The notes under the pieces were generated by a model that did not search any database, had not been told where the DNA came from, and was given only the letters and a program-made list of their open reading frames with translations. From Bacteroidota bacterium (lineage in GTDB: Bacteria; Bacteroidota; Bacteroidia; Bacteroidales; FEN-979): a stretch of DNA of 64,000 nt. This document shows positions 53,645 to 63,037 of this stretch, one piece after another; the first letter of the stretch is position 1; every line of letters begins with the position of its first letter. The translations under genes and the position numbers were made by a program. Location: assembly GCA_026391355.1 (NCBI GenBank), contig JAPLDH010000074.1:1-64000 (forward strand), in the 5' to 3' direction.

Positions 53645-56600
53645 ATGAAAAATCTAATCATAAAAAGAAATGTAATATTGGTGGTATTGTTTCTCACAAT
53701 GACAATACTCAATGCTCAAATCAAAACACTTGATGAATTTGAAAACAAAGATGGCTGGACTTTCATCAAATCAGATGGTGTTAATCTTAATTTATCCAAT
53801 GAAAAAGGATTAACAGGCAATGCAATCCGATTCGATTACGATTTCACCAAAGGCACAGGTTACGGCGGAATACAGAAACTGTTCAAGATAAATCTCCCTG
53901 ATAATTATGAGTTTACATTTTATGTTAAAGCCGAATCTCCGGCAAACAATTTTGAAATAAAATTTATTGACAGCACGGGAAACAATGTCTGGTGGGTCAA
54001 TAACCGCAATTATGATTTTCCTCAGGAATGGGAAAAAATACGTATTAAGAAAAGACATATCAATTTTGCCTGGGGACCAACAACCGATCACAGTTTAAAG
54101 CGAATCGACAGGATTGAATTCACCATTGCATCGTTTGTTGGAGGCAAAGGAACAATCTGGATTGATGATCTGAAGTTTGAACCACTCCAGCCCGAAAAGC
54201 AATCATATCCGATCCCATCAATCACAGCATCCTCATTTGTAAAAAATCATTCACCTGATTTTATTGTTGATCATTCAAATGAAACTTACTGGCAAAGCAA
54301 TGGAGTGAAAGTACAGGATGTTGTTATTGATTTTAAAACCCGAAGAGAATTCGGTGGTTTGCAAATCAATTGGCTGAAAGATAATTGTGCGAAAAGTTTT
54401 GATGTTCTCTTATCGGAGGACGGGAAGAAATGGGAGAAAGTTTATTCCGTACAATCAAATCTGAGTGAGGTTAGTTTTATCAGGCTCCCCGAAGCAGAAG
54501 CAAAGTATGTTAAGATAAATCTTACAAAAAGCAATTCTGAAAAAGGGTTCGGTATATGTGAAATAAAGTTCCCGGATATTAAAAGTTCATTAACGCTGAA
54601 TGACTTTTTGATATACGCTGCTAAAAATTCACCGGAAGGAAATTATCCGCGGTACTTTTCAGAGCAAGCTTCCTATTGGACAATTACAGGCGTTAACAAT
54701 GATGTTAAAGAAGCGCTGATAAACGAAGATGGAATGGTTGAAGTTGATAAAGCCCGGTTTTCAATCGAGCCGATGATAAAGATAGGTGATTCGCTTTATA
54801 ACTGGAGCAATGTGAAATCCGTTCAGTCATTAGGCTTTTCTGAAGATAAAAGTGAATTTATTTTTGTGCCGTCAGTTACCTGGCAGTGCAATGATCTGAA
54901 ATTTGTGACCGGAGTGACCACAAGCGGAGAGGCAAATAAAAATTCCGTACTTGATATCAGCTATTCATTTACAAATCTTTCAGACCAGACAAAAGATTTT
55001 GAGTTTTATTTGCTGATCCGCCCGTATCAGGTTAATCCATACTACCAATTTCTGAATCTTACCGGTGGCGTCGGGAAAATAAATTCAATCAAAGAAGAAA
55101 ACGGCAGATCTATAGTTATCGATGATAAAGTGGTGCTTTCTCAAAAAAAATATGATTCCTTCGGGGCAGGTATTTTCGATGAAGGAAATATTGTTGATCT
55201 TGTGCGAAAAGGAAATATTCCCCTGAATAAAGTCGCCTTTGATCAATGCGGGCTGGCAAATGGCGTACTAAAATATTCATTTCACTTAAATCCTGGTGAA
55301 CATACCGGATTCTTTGTGGCAGTTCCCTTTTATGGTAAAAAATCAATTGACGAAAAGCAAAGCGTTGAGTATGTTTTTGAAGGACTGAACAAAGCAACTG
55401 ACTTCTGGAAAACAAAGGTTGAGCATATCAAGTTTAATTTACCTGAATCAGCAAACAGGATTGTAAATACATACAGATCAAATATCGCATACATATTAAT
55501 TAACAGGGATAATGCAGGCATTCAACCCGGGTCGCGTTCGTATGAACGGAGCTGGATACGCGATGGCGCTTTAACTTCTTCTGCTCTTTTAAAATCCGGT
55601 ATCGTAAAAGAAGTGAAAGATTTTATTGACTGGTACACAGATCATCAATACGAAAACGGTAAAGTTCCCTGCGTTGTTGATTTAAGAGGTCCCGATCCGG
55701 TTCCCGAAAATGACAGTCACGGGGAAATGATCTATCTGATCCGTGAGTACTTCAATTTCACCAGGGATACCACTTTTCTCAGGTCAAAGAACAAGAATGT
55801 ATTAATGGCCGCGGATTACATTGAATCGCTGATTTCAGAAAGATCATCAGACCATTTTAAATACGGTAACGACAGTGTGCGTGCATACTACGGCTTGGTT
55901 ACGGAATCAATCAGTCACGAAGGTTATTCCGCAAAACCGATGCACTCGTATTGGGATAATTTCTTTACTTTGAAAGGTTTGAAAGACGCAGCGGAAATCC
56001 AGAAAATATTGGGTGAAACGGAAAATTATGGAAGAATAAAAAAAGTTCGCGATGCCTTTAAAAAGAATCTTTACAACTCGCTTCAACTCGCGATGAAAAC
56101 GAGAAAAATAAATTATGTGCCCGGATGTGTTGAGCTTGGTGATTTTGATGCAACATCAACAACAATCGCATTAACCCCTTGCAACGAACTGAACAACTTA
56201 CCAAAACCGCAAATAGATAACACCTTTGATAAGTACTATGAATTCTTCAAAAACAGGAGAGACGGGAAAATTGATTGGATTAATTACACGCCCTATGAAA
56301 ATCGTTTAATCGGTTCATTTATTCTTTTAGATCAACCGGAAAGAGCGCACGAGTTAATAGAATTTTTCTTACATGATCAACGCCCGCAGGGATGGAATCA
56401 ATGGGCTGAGGTTGTCTGGAAAGAATACCGCATTCCGCGTTATATCGGAGATATGCCGCACACGTGGGTCGGCAGCGATTTTATAAATGCAATCCGGGCT
56501 ATGTTTGTTTATGAAAATGAGTTTGATCAATCGCTTGTTTTAGCTTCTGCCCTTTATCAGGATTGGATTGATTCGCCTGAAGGAATGTCTGTTGAAAATC

Positions 56601-56830
56601 TGCCAACTTATTACGGTGAGATTTCATACTCCATAAAAAAAGAAAACAACAAATATCTCTTTTCAATTTCCGGTGATGTAAAACTACCTGCCAATGGAAT
56701 TAAAATTAAAAACTTTAACGGATCGAAACTTCCCGTAAAAGTAACCGTGAACGGAGAAGATCGAAAAGATTTCAGTAACAAGGAGATATCAGTAAAAGCG
56801 TTACCGGCAGAAGTAGAGCTTTATTATTAA
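53645..56830 (+). CDS. Secreted six-hairpin glycosidase-like protein with two CBM-like domains
   Basis: A 1061-residue protein with a signal peptide ending LNAQ. Residues 27-180 resemble a CBM11/CBM-like sandwich (FENKDGWTFIKSDGVNLNLS ... GKGTIWIDDLKFEPL). Residues about 195-310 are an F5/8C-type module (DHSNETYWQSNGVKVQDVVI). Residues about 590-1000 form an alpha/alpha-toroid: GSRSYERSWIRDGALTSSAL, GKVPCVVDLRGPDPVPENDS, HSYWDNFFTLKGLKDAAE, and RIPRYIGDMPHTWVGSDFIN. Acidic residues in WIRDG and the PHTWVGSDF region are candidate catalytic or substrate sites. It follows the GH3-GH144 gene by 17 bases, so it belongs to this glucan system; exact activity is unknown. Confidence 0.7.
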   Translation: MKNLIIKRNVILVVLFLTMTILNAQIKTLDEFENKDGWTFIKSDGVNLNLSNEKGLTGNAIRFDYDFTKGTGYGGIQKLFKINLPDNYEFTFYVKAESPANNFEIKFIDSTGNNVWWVNNRNYDFPQEWEKIRIKKRHINFAWGPTTDHSLKRIDRIEFTIASFVGGKGTIWIDDLKFEPLQPEKQSYPIPSITASSFVKNHSPDFIVDHSNETYWQSNGVKVQDVVIDFKTRREFGGLQINWLKDNCAKSFDVLLSEDGKKWEKVYSVQSNLSEVSFIRLPEAEAKYVKINLTKSNSEKGFGICEIKFPDIKSSLTLNDFLIYAAKNSPEGNYPRYFSEQASYWTITGVNNDVKEALINEDGMVEVDKARFSIEPMIKIGDSLYNWSNVKSVQSLGFSEDKSEFIFVPSVTWQCNDLKFVTGVTTSGEANKNSVLDISYSFTNLSDQTKDFEFYLLIRPYQVNPYYQFLNLTGGVGKINSIKEENGRSIVIDDKVVLSQKKYDSFGAGIFDEGNIVDLVRKGNIPLNKVAFDQCGLANGVLKYSFHLNPGEHTGFFVAVPFYGKKSIDEKQSVEYVFEGLNKATDFWKTKVEHIKFNLPESANRIVNTYRSNIAYILINRDNAGIQPGSRSYERSWIRDGALTSSALLKSGIVKEVKDFIDWYTDHQYENGKVPCVVDLRGPDPVPENDSHGEMIYLIREYFNFTRDTTFLRSKNKNVLMAADYIESLISERSSDHFKYGNDSVRAYYGLVTESISHEGYSAKPMHSYWDNFFTLKGLKDAAEIQKILGETENYGRIKKVRDAFKKNLYNSLQLAMKTRKINYVPGCVELGDFDATSTTIALTPCNELNNLPKPQIDNTFDKYYEFFKNRRDGKIDWINYTPYENRLIGSFILLDQPERAHELIEFFLHDQRPQGWNQWAEVVWKEYRIPRYIGDMPHTWVGSDFINAIRAMFVYENEFDQSLVLASALYQDWIDSPEGMSVENLPTYYGEISYSIKKENNKYLFSISGDVKLPANGIKIKNFNGSKLPVKVTVNGEDRKDFSNKEISVKALPAEVELYY

Positions 56831-56912
56831 AGATTAGAATTTACCCACTGCCCTTAAAGTCAATTCCTATCATATTTTGACTATTTTTAACAGTTTAATT
56901 GAATTTGAATAA

Positions 56913-57572
56913 ATGAGTATAAGTCTTTCATCATACGCATACAGTCATCTGAAAGGGCAGTTAGATTCAATTGACAAATTGAAATTTTTATTCGGAGAAC
57001 CAACTTTTATAAAATCACTTGACCCGGCTAAAACGAACAAACGTGATTTTAAAATTGAGGATGATAAAATTGTAATTCCTATTGAAAGCCGACTAACACA
57101 AAAATCAGTAGCAAGGGAATGTTCGGAATGGATTCAACAGAAAGTTGAAATCAAATCAATGGTAAAACCGAATTTCTTGCATGGGAAAATGTATCATATC
57201 ACCCGGCAAAGTGGCGTTGAGAAAGCAATTGCAGGTAGTTCAAACTTTACAGTAAACGGACTTGGTTTAGGCGGAAGCCCGAATATTGAATTAAATCTTA
57301 TAGTAGACAATGACCGTGACAGAGCAGATTTAAAAAGGTATTGTAATAAATATTTAATGCCAACAATTGGAATTTATGAAATGCACACCATTCCAATCAA
57401 AAAAGCAAAAGACGAGAAACCCTTCATCACCCTTATTGACCAAATCCTTTCAGCCAAAACTGCCAACCCCAAAGCCGATACCAGCCAATTAGAAAAACAA
57501 ATAGATGAACTGGTTTACAAATTGTATGAATTATCGGATGAAGAGATTGCAATAATTGAGAATAAAAACTAA
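56913..57572 (+). CDS. Chimeric remnant: PLD-domain helicase piece joined to type IIG RM C-terminus
   Basis: A 219-residue ORF. The N-terminal part has a phospholipase D-like HxK motif in LHGKMYHITRQSGVEKAIAG and SSNFTVNGLG, as in the PLD module at the N-terminus of some SNF2/DEAD helicases. The C-terminal 60 residues (KPFITLIDQILSAKTANPKA, then DTSQLEKQIDELVYKLYELS) match the tail of type IIG/Eco57I-like restriction-methylase enzymes. No helicase or methylase core remains between them. A large deletion seems to have fused two restriction-system genes. Whether it is expressed is unknown. Confidence 0.75.
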   Translation: MSISLSSYAYSHLKGQLDSIDKLKFLFGEPTFIKSLDPAKTNKRDFKIEDDKIVIPIESRLTQKSVARECSEWIQQKVEIKSMVKPNFLHGKMYHITRQSGVEKAIAGSSNFTVNGLGLGGSPNIELNLIVDNDRDRADLKRYCNKYLMPTIGIYEMHTIPIKKAKDEKPFITLIDQILSAKTANPKADTSQLEKQIDELVYKLYELSDEEIAIIENKN

Positions 57573-57576
57573 ATCT

Positions 57577-58207
57577 ATGGCTAAAAAACAAGTACCGCCA
57601 AAAGAAGGTTTCAACGAAATATTGCTTTACACCACACCCAATGGCAAAGTAAACGTCGAAATTTATTTGCAAAATGAAACGATATGGCTTACCCGGCAAA
57701 AAATTGCAGAACTTTTTGGCGTGCAACGCCCAGCCGTTAGCAAACATCTGAAAAATATTTTTGAAAAGGGAGAACTAAAGGAAGAAGTGGTTAGTTCCAT
57801 TTTGGAACACACCACTCAACACGGTGCTATAGAAGGAAAAACGCAGGAAACAAAAGTTAAATACTACAATCTCGATGCAATCATTTCTGTTGGCTACCGT
57901 GTAAACAGCACCCAGGCAACGGCATTTCGTATTTGGGCAACCGAGCGGTTAAAAGAATACATCATCAAAGGTTTTACAATGGATGATGAACGGTTGAAAA
58001 ACCCCAACAACATTTTTGGTAAAGATTATTTTGAAACATCAAGGCAAAGTGTCACACGAAGTTGCCATAGCGCTTGCCGAAAATGAATTTGAAAAATTTC
58101 GGATTGTGCAGGACAAATTGATTGAATCGGATTTCGATAAAGAAATAAAAAAGCTGAAAAGCAAATCACCCCTCCACACGAGCGGCACAAACAGAAAAGG
58201 AAAATAA
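57577..58207 (+). pseudogene. rhuM: RhuM-family protein gene with internal deletion and frame change
   Basis: The frame begins MAKKQVPPKEGFNEILLYTT (ATG 57577, 7 codons into the track ORF). It has TIWLTRQKIAELFGVQRPAV (helix-turn-helix-like) and YNLDAIISVGYRVNSTQATA, typical of RhuM. After GKDYFE the expected middle (about 110 residues) is missing, and the conserved end (GKVSHEVAIALAENEFEKFR ... ESDFDKEIKKL) continues in another frame to 58207. RhuM proteins are common passengers of restriction loci. This copy should be inactive. It follows the type IIG remnant by 4 bases. Confidence 0.8.
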
Positions 58208-58241
58208 GCGGAAATGACAATTTTAATCAAAAAGTACTTTT

Positions 58242-60026
58242 ATGAATGAACAAGAAATCAGCACGGATCACCACACAAAACCAGAAGACCGGATTCGCTT
58301 TTCACAGTTAGCCGCTTATGGCGCCGGTGGTATTATTCCCATTGCCCTCTTCAACGTAGCCGGAATACTCGTTGGGTTGATGGGCAATATAAGTTTGGGG
58401 TTAAGCGCTTTCTGGCTGGGAGCTATTTTGATTGTTCCTCGTTTGTGGGATGCTCTTTCTGATCCTCTTATTGGTCATATTTCCGATAACACCCGAACCC
58501 GATGGGGACGCCGTCGTCCCTATTTACTGATAGGCGGAATAGCTGTTGCAGTTTTTTTTGTCGTTATATGGTGGATCCCCAAAGGTGAAATGGTCCGTAC
58601 CTGGTTCCCGACTGAATCGGGCTTCCAATGGTTTCAGCTTTCCTATATTCTTTTTTCCCTTCTTCTCTTTTTCACTGCCGTTAATATTTTCGAGATCCCT
58701 CACGGCGCCCTTGGTATGGAGATGACTACCGATTACCACGAACGAACCCGTCTTTTCAGCGCCAAGAGTTTTGTCGGCAATCTTTTCGCCATGAGCACAC
58801 CCTGGCTTTTTGCCCTCGCCAGCATGGAAATTTTCAAAGGCCCCGGAGGGAATGAAGTTGATGGTATGCGCTACGTTTCCTTAATGATCGCTGCATTCCT
58901 GATCCCACTTTCTTTCTGGTGGACTTACAAATTACGCGAACCGGGATTTATTAAAGCTGCCAAACATGAAAAAACACCCTTCTGGACAGACATGAAATGC
59001 ACTACCGGCAACAGAAATTTTATCATGTTGACTTTGACTATTTTTACGCTGGCCATGGGCTTTAATTTCGTCCAATTGCTCGGGTCATACATTCCGATTT
59101 TTTATGTTTTCGGTGGTGATAAAGTTGCAGGCGCCAGGCTACTCGGAATTAACGGTACCATTTGGGCCATCACAGGAGTACTTGCCGTATTCCCACTCAA
59201 CTGGATCAGCCCGAAATTGGGCAAACGGAATACCCTCACCATTGCTATTTTACTCATGTGCCTGGCACAACTTTCCAAGATTGTCTGCTACAACCCGTCA
59301 TACCCGTATTTGATCATCATTCCCACTGTTCTGCTTTCTGCCGGCATGCTGTTTTTCTTTACCCTGGGATCTTCCATGGTGGGCGACATCTGTGATGAGG
59401 ATGAATTAAAGACGGGTTATCGCTCCGAGGGAAGTTATTACTCGGTATTCTGGTGGTTTATTAAGATGGGATCTGCCCTCGCCAGCTTCGTTGCAGGTGC
59501 GCTGATCGTATTTACCATGTTTGACCAAACCCAGGTCACAAAAGTTGATAAGATACAGGGGAGTATCAGGGTGTTGCGCAGCGAGGTTCAATCCTGGAAA
59601 GACGGCAAACCCCTGACAGGAAACTTTGAGGAGTTGATCGGGAAAGCCAGGATGCGTTCAAATGAGCTCCTGTCGCACCTGGAAGCTAAATCCCAGGAAA
59701 CCAAAAACAGCAAAGAGCATTATAAAAAGCTTATTCAGAACATCACAGGGGTAAATAACCGCATTTCAAAAATGAACACAACATTATCTCCAGATTCTCT
59801 GGATAAGGAGCTTGGCAATATTGAAACCAACATCAGACCACTCACACAGCAGACACCCTATACGCTGTTAATGATGCGTGTGGTTGAAATCGGATTGCCA
59901 TTGCTATTAAGCATCTTCTCGGTTTTCTTTGTCCTGCAGTACTCTCTGACAGAGAAACGAAGTCATGAAATTAAGGATCTTCTTAAGCAAAGAAGCGTGA
60001 CGCGTGACGAAAATCGTGACACGTGA
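58242..60026 (+). CDS. GPH-family sugar:cation symporter with inserted coiled coil
   Basis: A 594-residue major-facilitator protein. The GPH signature WDALSDPLIGHISDNTRTRW then GRRRPY lies after the second membrane segment; about 11 segments follow to residue 425. Between VFTMFDQTQ (about 425) and the last segment (GLPLLLSIFSVFFVLQYSLT, about 550-570) is a hydrophilic helical insert of about 120 residues (IQGSIRVLRSEVQSWKDGKP ... RISKMNTTLSPDSLDKELGN). Normal GPH proteins are about 450-500 residues. It should import the oligoglucan products to the cytoplasmic GH35 enzyme. Its stop codon lies within a 19-bp tandem repeat. Confidence 0.88.
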   Translation: MNEQEISTDHHTKPEDRIRFSQLAAYGAGGIIPIALFNVAGILVGLMGNISLGLSAFWLGAILIVPRLWDALSDPLIGHISDNTRTRWGRRRPYLLIGGIAVAVFFVVIWWIPKGEMVRTWFPTESGFQWFQLSYILFSLLLFFTAVNIFEIPHGALGMEMTTDYHERTRLFSAKSFVGNLFAMSTPWLFALASMEIFKGPGGNEVDGMRYVSLMIAAFLIPLSFWWTYKLREPGFIKAAKHEKTPFWTDMKCTTGNRNFIMLTLTIFTLAMGFNFVQLLGSYIPIFYVFGGDKVAGARLLGINGTIWAITGVLAVFPLNWISPKLGKRNTLTIAILLMCLAQLSKIVCYNPSYPYLIIIPTVLLSAGMLFFFTLGSSMVGDICDEDELKTGYRSEGSYYSVFWWFIKMGSALASFVAGALIVFTMFDQTQVTKVDKIQGSIRVLRSEVQSWKDGKPLTGNFEELIGKARMRSNELLSHLEAKSQETKNSKEHYKKLIQNITGVNNRISKMNTTLSPDSLDKELGNIETNIRPLTQQTPYTLLMMRVVEIGLPLLLSIFSVFFVLQYSLTEKRSHEIKDLLKQRSVTRDENRDT

Positions 60027-60117
60027 CGAAAATCGTGACACGTGACGAAAATCGTGACACGTGACGAAAATCGTGACACGTGACGAAAAACGTGACACGT
60101 GACGGGTGACGCGTGAC
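59997..60117 (+). repeat. 19-bp tandem repeat across the symporter end
   Basis: Units of GTGACGAAAATCGTGACAC start at 60004, 60023, 60042, 60061 and 60080, with partial or variant units at both sides. It encodes the symporter C-terminus (SVTRDENRDT-stop), then fills most of the gap to the GH35 gene (60148). CACGTG cores make each unit partly palindromic. Confidence 0.95.
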
Positions 60118-60147
60118 AAATAAAAAATGACAAATGATAAGTGACAA

Positions 60148-62580
60148 ATGAAATTCAGTATTAAAGAAGGTAGTTTTTATCTTAACGACAAAAAGGTATT
60201 TCTCAATTCGGGAGAGATCCATTATTTTAGAATTAAGCGCAATCTGTGGGACAAACATCTTGAAGCGGCTAAAGAGGCCGGCCTTTCTACCGTCAGCACT
60301 TACGTTCCATGGGCATGGCACGAATCAGAGGAATCTGTTTTTGATTTTGACGGCGCATCCTGTCCGGAACGTGATCTCAAAGGGTGGCTTCAGCGATGCC
60401 AGGCTCATGGATTAAATTGCCTGTTAAAACCAGGACCATTTATTCTGGCTGAGTTTCGGGGAGCCGGACTGCCAGACTGGTTTATGGATCAATATGGCCG
60501 CGATGTTAAGATGCGCAACAGCAAAGGTGAAATAGTTCAAAGTGACGGAGTCAGTCTGTTTAATCAGAAATATCTGGAAAAGGTAACGCTGTGGTATGAT
60601 AAGATCATGCCGTTCATCAGTGAACGCGAAATTTCAATTGGTGGCCCGGTAATTATGATGCAGATCTGTAATGAGATCGGCGTATTCTCATGGCTGGCGA
60701 AACAGGGAGACTACTCAATGGCTGTAAAGGATCGTTTCATTTCATACTTATCGGATAAATTTTCAAGTATTACTGAAGTGAATAGTTTGTGGGGAACAGA
60801 TTATCAGGACTTTGCTCATGTGGATCTGCCTCCTGACGGCAAGCTTCCTTATACATCAAAGGGAGATCGTAGCCGTGATTTTGAATGGCACTGTTTCTGG
60901 AGAACCTATTATGGCGACTATTTGAGAATGTTGAGCGGCATGGCCAGGGAGAGAGGTATCAGCGTTCCATTATATCACAATCTTCCCGGCTGGATTTATG
61001 GACACGGCTATGAATTTCCGGTCAATATCACTATGTATGAAGATTTATTTGATGATAAGAGTGAGATCATATTCGGGGTCGATCATATTCCTGAATTCTT
61101 ATCTTACCGCAATATGCATGATGACCGGATCATTAATGATATAGCTTTTGCCATGCAGGGAAATAAACCGCTGTTTGCTGCTGAGTTCCAGAGCGGTTCC
61201 CGTGAATATCATGTAGTAACGAATCTACGCGAGATGGAACTCTTCTATAAAGCAAGCGTTGCCAACGGTCTGGTCGGTTGGAACTACTATATGTTTTCGC
61301 AGGGACGCAACCCAAGCCGCAAGGGCTATTCCGGTGAAACTTTTTACTGGTTCACACCTCTCACAGCAGAAGGTGAGCGTACCAGTGCCTTCCCGTTGGT
61401 CAAACGAATGAGTAAAGTGATAAAAACCTCCGAAAGCCTTATCGTTAATGCAAAACGAAAAGCTGAAGTATGTGTCCTGTTCTATCCTCCCTATTATGCA
61501 ACTGAACTGGAAAGACCTGTTGATGGGAAGTGTGAACTTCAATTCACGGCTTCTGCCATCAGCAGACCGGCATATTTCGACGGGTTGCTGAAAGCGCTTC
61601 AGGTACTGAATATCGATTATGACATGATTGATTTAAGTAAAGCTTTTGCGGATATATTGCGTAATTACAAACAGGTATGGGCATTCACAACTGATGAGAT
61701 GAATGCCGGGGATCAGCAGACGATAATTGATTATACCAAAGCCGGTGGCAATTGTGTTCTTTTCCCATATCTGCCTGACCGTGAGATGTCACAGAGACCA
61801 TGTACGATCATTCGCAATGCTCTGTCAGTATCACCATCAGGAAGAGAAACCATTGATTCACCATTGATCGATATCTATGAACTGAAAGATATCAAGTGTG
61901 CAAATCCGCAGATCACCTATTCTGAAGAATCGCTCTTGGGTGCGGACGTTATTGCGCGGACTATTCATGGTACTGCATGTGGATTCGAAAAAGTTCTCGG
62001 AAGCGGATCCCTGATTCACCTGGGAACATGGATAGGATATGAAACAGAAGCACATAAACAGGTATATGAAGCAATTCTGAAGAAATCAAGTGCAAAACTC
62101 AGGCAGGCATTAACCGACAATGATAATATCGCTGTAAGAGAACGTTTCACAAATAGCAATTCAGCAGTTCTTTTCATAGGGAATTACTACAACGAAGAAC
62201 AGACTGGCAAAATTTCCTATACTCATCCTGAAAGTGGTGAAGCGGTCTCCATTCCATACTCACAGGATGAGATGATATGGCCGGCATTATACGGGGTATT
62301 AACGCCCGTGTTCATGGCAGTTTCTGAAGGATTAAAGATTCTGCACTGTACCTCTGATATTCTCGGTATTGCAGAGATTAATAATCAACTTGAGATTACC
62401 CTGTACGGAGATCGAGATCTGGCCGGAGAGATCGTTTTTGAAGGTGCGAAAGTCGAAAGAATCGAATCTGCAACCTTAGACGGTGAAACCGTTAAAATGG
62501 TTCGCGACGACAAACGTATTGCATTAACTTACAGTCACAAACACAGGAAAGAAATGATTCTGGATGTTAGAATAGAATGA
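60148..62580 (+). CDS. Cytoplasmic GH35-family glycosidase
   Basis: An 810-residue protein without signal peptide. GH35 features: YFRIKRNLWDKHLEAAKEAG, STYVPWAWHESEE, LKPGPFILAEFRGAGLPDWF, GGPVIMMQICNEIGVFSW (acid/base Glu in the NE pair) and LFAAEFQSGSRE (nucleophile Glu). Most GH35 enzymes are beta-galactosidases, but a characterised GH35 member from Ignavibacterium acts on beta-1,2-glucosides, which fits this locus. It would process imported oligosaccharides. The ATG lies 31 bases after the 19-bp repeat tract. A C-terminal beta-sandwich region (residues about 670-810) is also present. Confidence 0.85.
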   Translation: MKFSIKEGSFYLNDKKVFLNSGEIHYFRIKRNLWDKHLEAAKEAGLSTVSTYVPWAWHESEESVFDFDGASCPERDLKGWLQRCQAHGLNCLLKPGPFILAEFRGAGLPDWFMDQYGRDVKMRNSKGEIVQSDGVSLFNQKYLEKVTLWYDKIMPFISEREISIGGPVIMMQICNEIGVFSWLAKQGDYSMAVKDRFISYLSDKFSSITEVNSLWGTDYQDFAHVDLPPDGKLPYTSKGDRSRDFEWHCFWRTYYGDYLRMLSGMARERGISVPLYHNLPGWIYGHGYEFPVNITMYEDLFDDKSEIIFGVDHIPEFLSYRNMHDDRIINDIAFAMQGNKPLFAAEFQSGSREYHVVTNLREMELFYKASVANGLVGWNYYMFSQGRNPSRKGYSGETFYWFTPLTAEGERTSAFPLVKRMSKVIKTSESLIVNAKRKAEVCVLFYPPYYATELERPVDGKCELQFTASAISRPAYFDGLLKALQVLNIDYDMIDLSKAFADILRNYKQVWAFTTDEMNAGDQQTIIDYTKAGGNCVLFPYLPDREMSQRPCTIIRNALSVSPSGRETIDSPLIDIYELKDIKCANPQITYSEESLLGADVIARTIHGTACGFEKVLGSGSLIHLGTWIGYETEAHKQVYEAILKKSSAKLRQALTDNDNIAVRERFTNSNSAVLFIGNYYNEEQTGKISYTHPESGEAVSIPYSQDEMIWPALYGVLTPVFMAVSEGLKILHCTSDILGIAEINNQLEITLYGDRDLAGEIVFEGAKVERIESATLDGETVKMVRDDKRIALTYSHKHRKEMILDVRIE

Positions 62581-62677
62581 GTTTTTCCAGTAGTAAAAAA
62601 AAGATGACTCCACATACATGCTTTTCTTGCAGCCCCGCCTGCTGATAATAAACTGTTGATAAATAATTTGAAATCTT

Positions 62678-62723
62678 TTTGGTTTAATAACAGAAATTAT
62701 ATAACTTTGACAAAAATAGTCAA
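62678..62723 (+). promoter_or_regulatory. Promoter and inverted-repeat operator of the regulator-methylase locus
   Basis: TTTG at 62678-62681, 20 nt, then TAACTTTG at 62702-62709, an excellent Bacteroidota promoter. TTGAC-N7-GTCAA at 62707-62723 overlaps its downstream edge, and GTCAACA is repeated at 62733. The inverted repeat is a likely autoregulatory site for the XRE protein, in the manner of restriction controller proteins. Confidence 0.6.
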
Positions 62724-62731
62724 CACATAAA

Positions 62732-63037
62732 ATGTCAACAGTAGGACTGAAATTAAGGGAATTGAGAGAAAAGGCAGGATTTTCATTACGAAAAGCTGCT
62801 GTAGCCATTGATATTGATGTGGCTATATTGAGCAAGATGGAACGTGGCGAACGTAAATTTTCAAAAGAGTTGGTTTTAAAATTAGCTGACCTTTATAAAA
62901 CAAATCCGGATAAACTGGTTATTGATTTTTTAAGTGAAAAAGTGCTTTACGCACTCGAAGATGAAGAATTCGGTCTTGAAGCATTAAAGGTTGCTGAGGA
63001 ACAATTAAAATATAAGAACCAAAACGAAAATGAATAG
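62732..63037 (+). CDS. XRE-family helix-turn-helix regulator (controller-like)
   Basis: A 101-residue protein with LKLRELREKAGFSLRKAAVA and DVAILSKMERGERKFSKELV forming the five-helix XRE domain, then a short charged tail. It is typical in size and position of regulators heading restriction-modification operons. The stop (TAG) falls directly before the ORF6N gene ATG (63038), so they are translated together. It probably represses its own promoter through the TTGAC/GTCAA site. Confidence 0.85.
   Translation: MSTVGLKLRELREKAGFSLRKAAVAIDIDVAILSKMERGERKFSKELVLKLADLYKTNPDKLVIDFLSEKVLYALEDEEFGLEALKVAEEQLKYKNQNENE

Noticed and set aside
59907-60119. ORF with repeated VTRHVSRFSSR text
   Set aside because: It is a translation of the 19-bp tandem repeat on the opposite strand.
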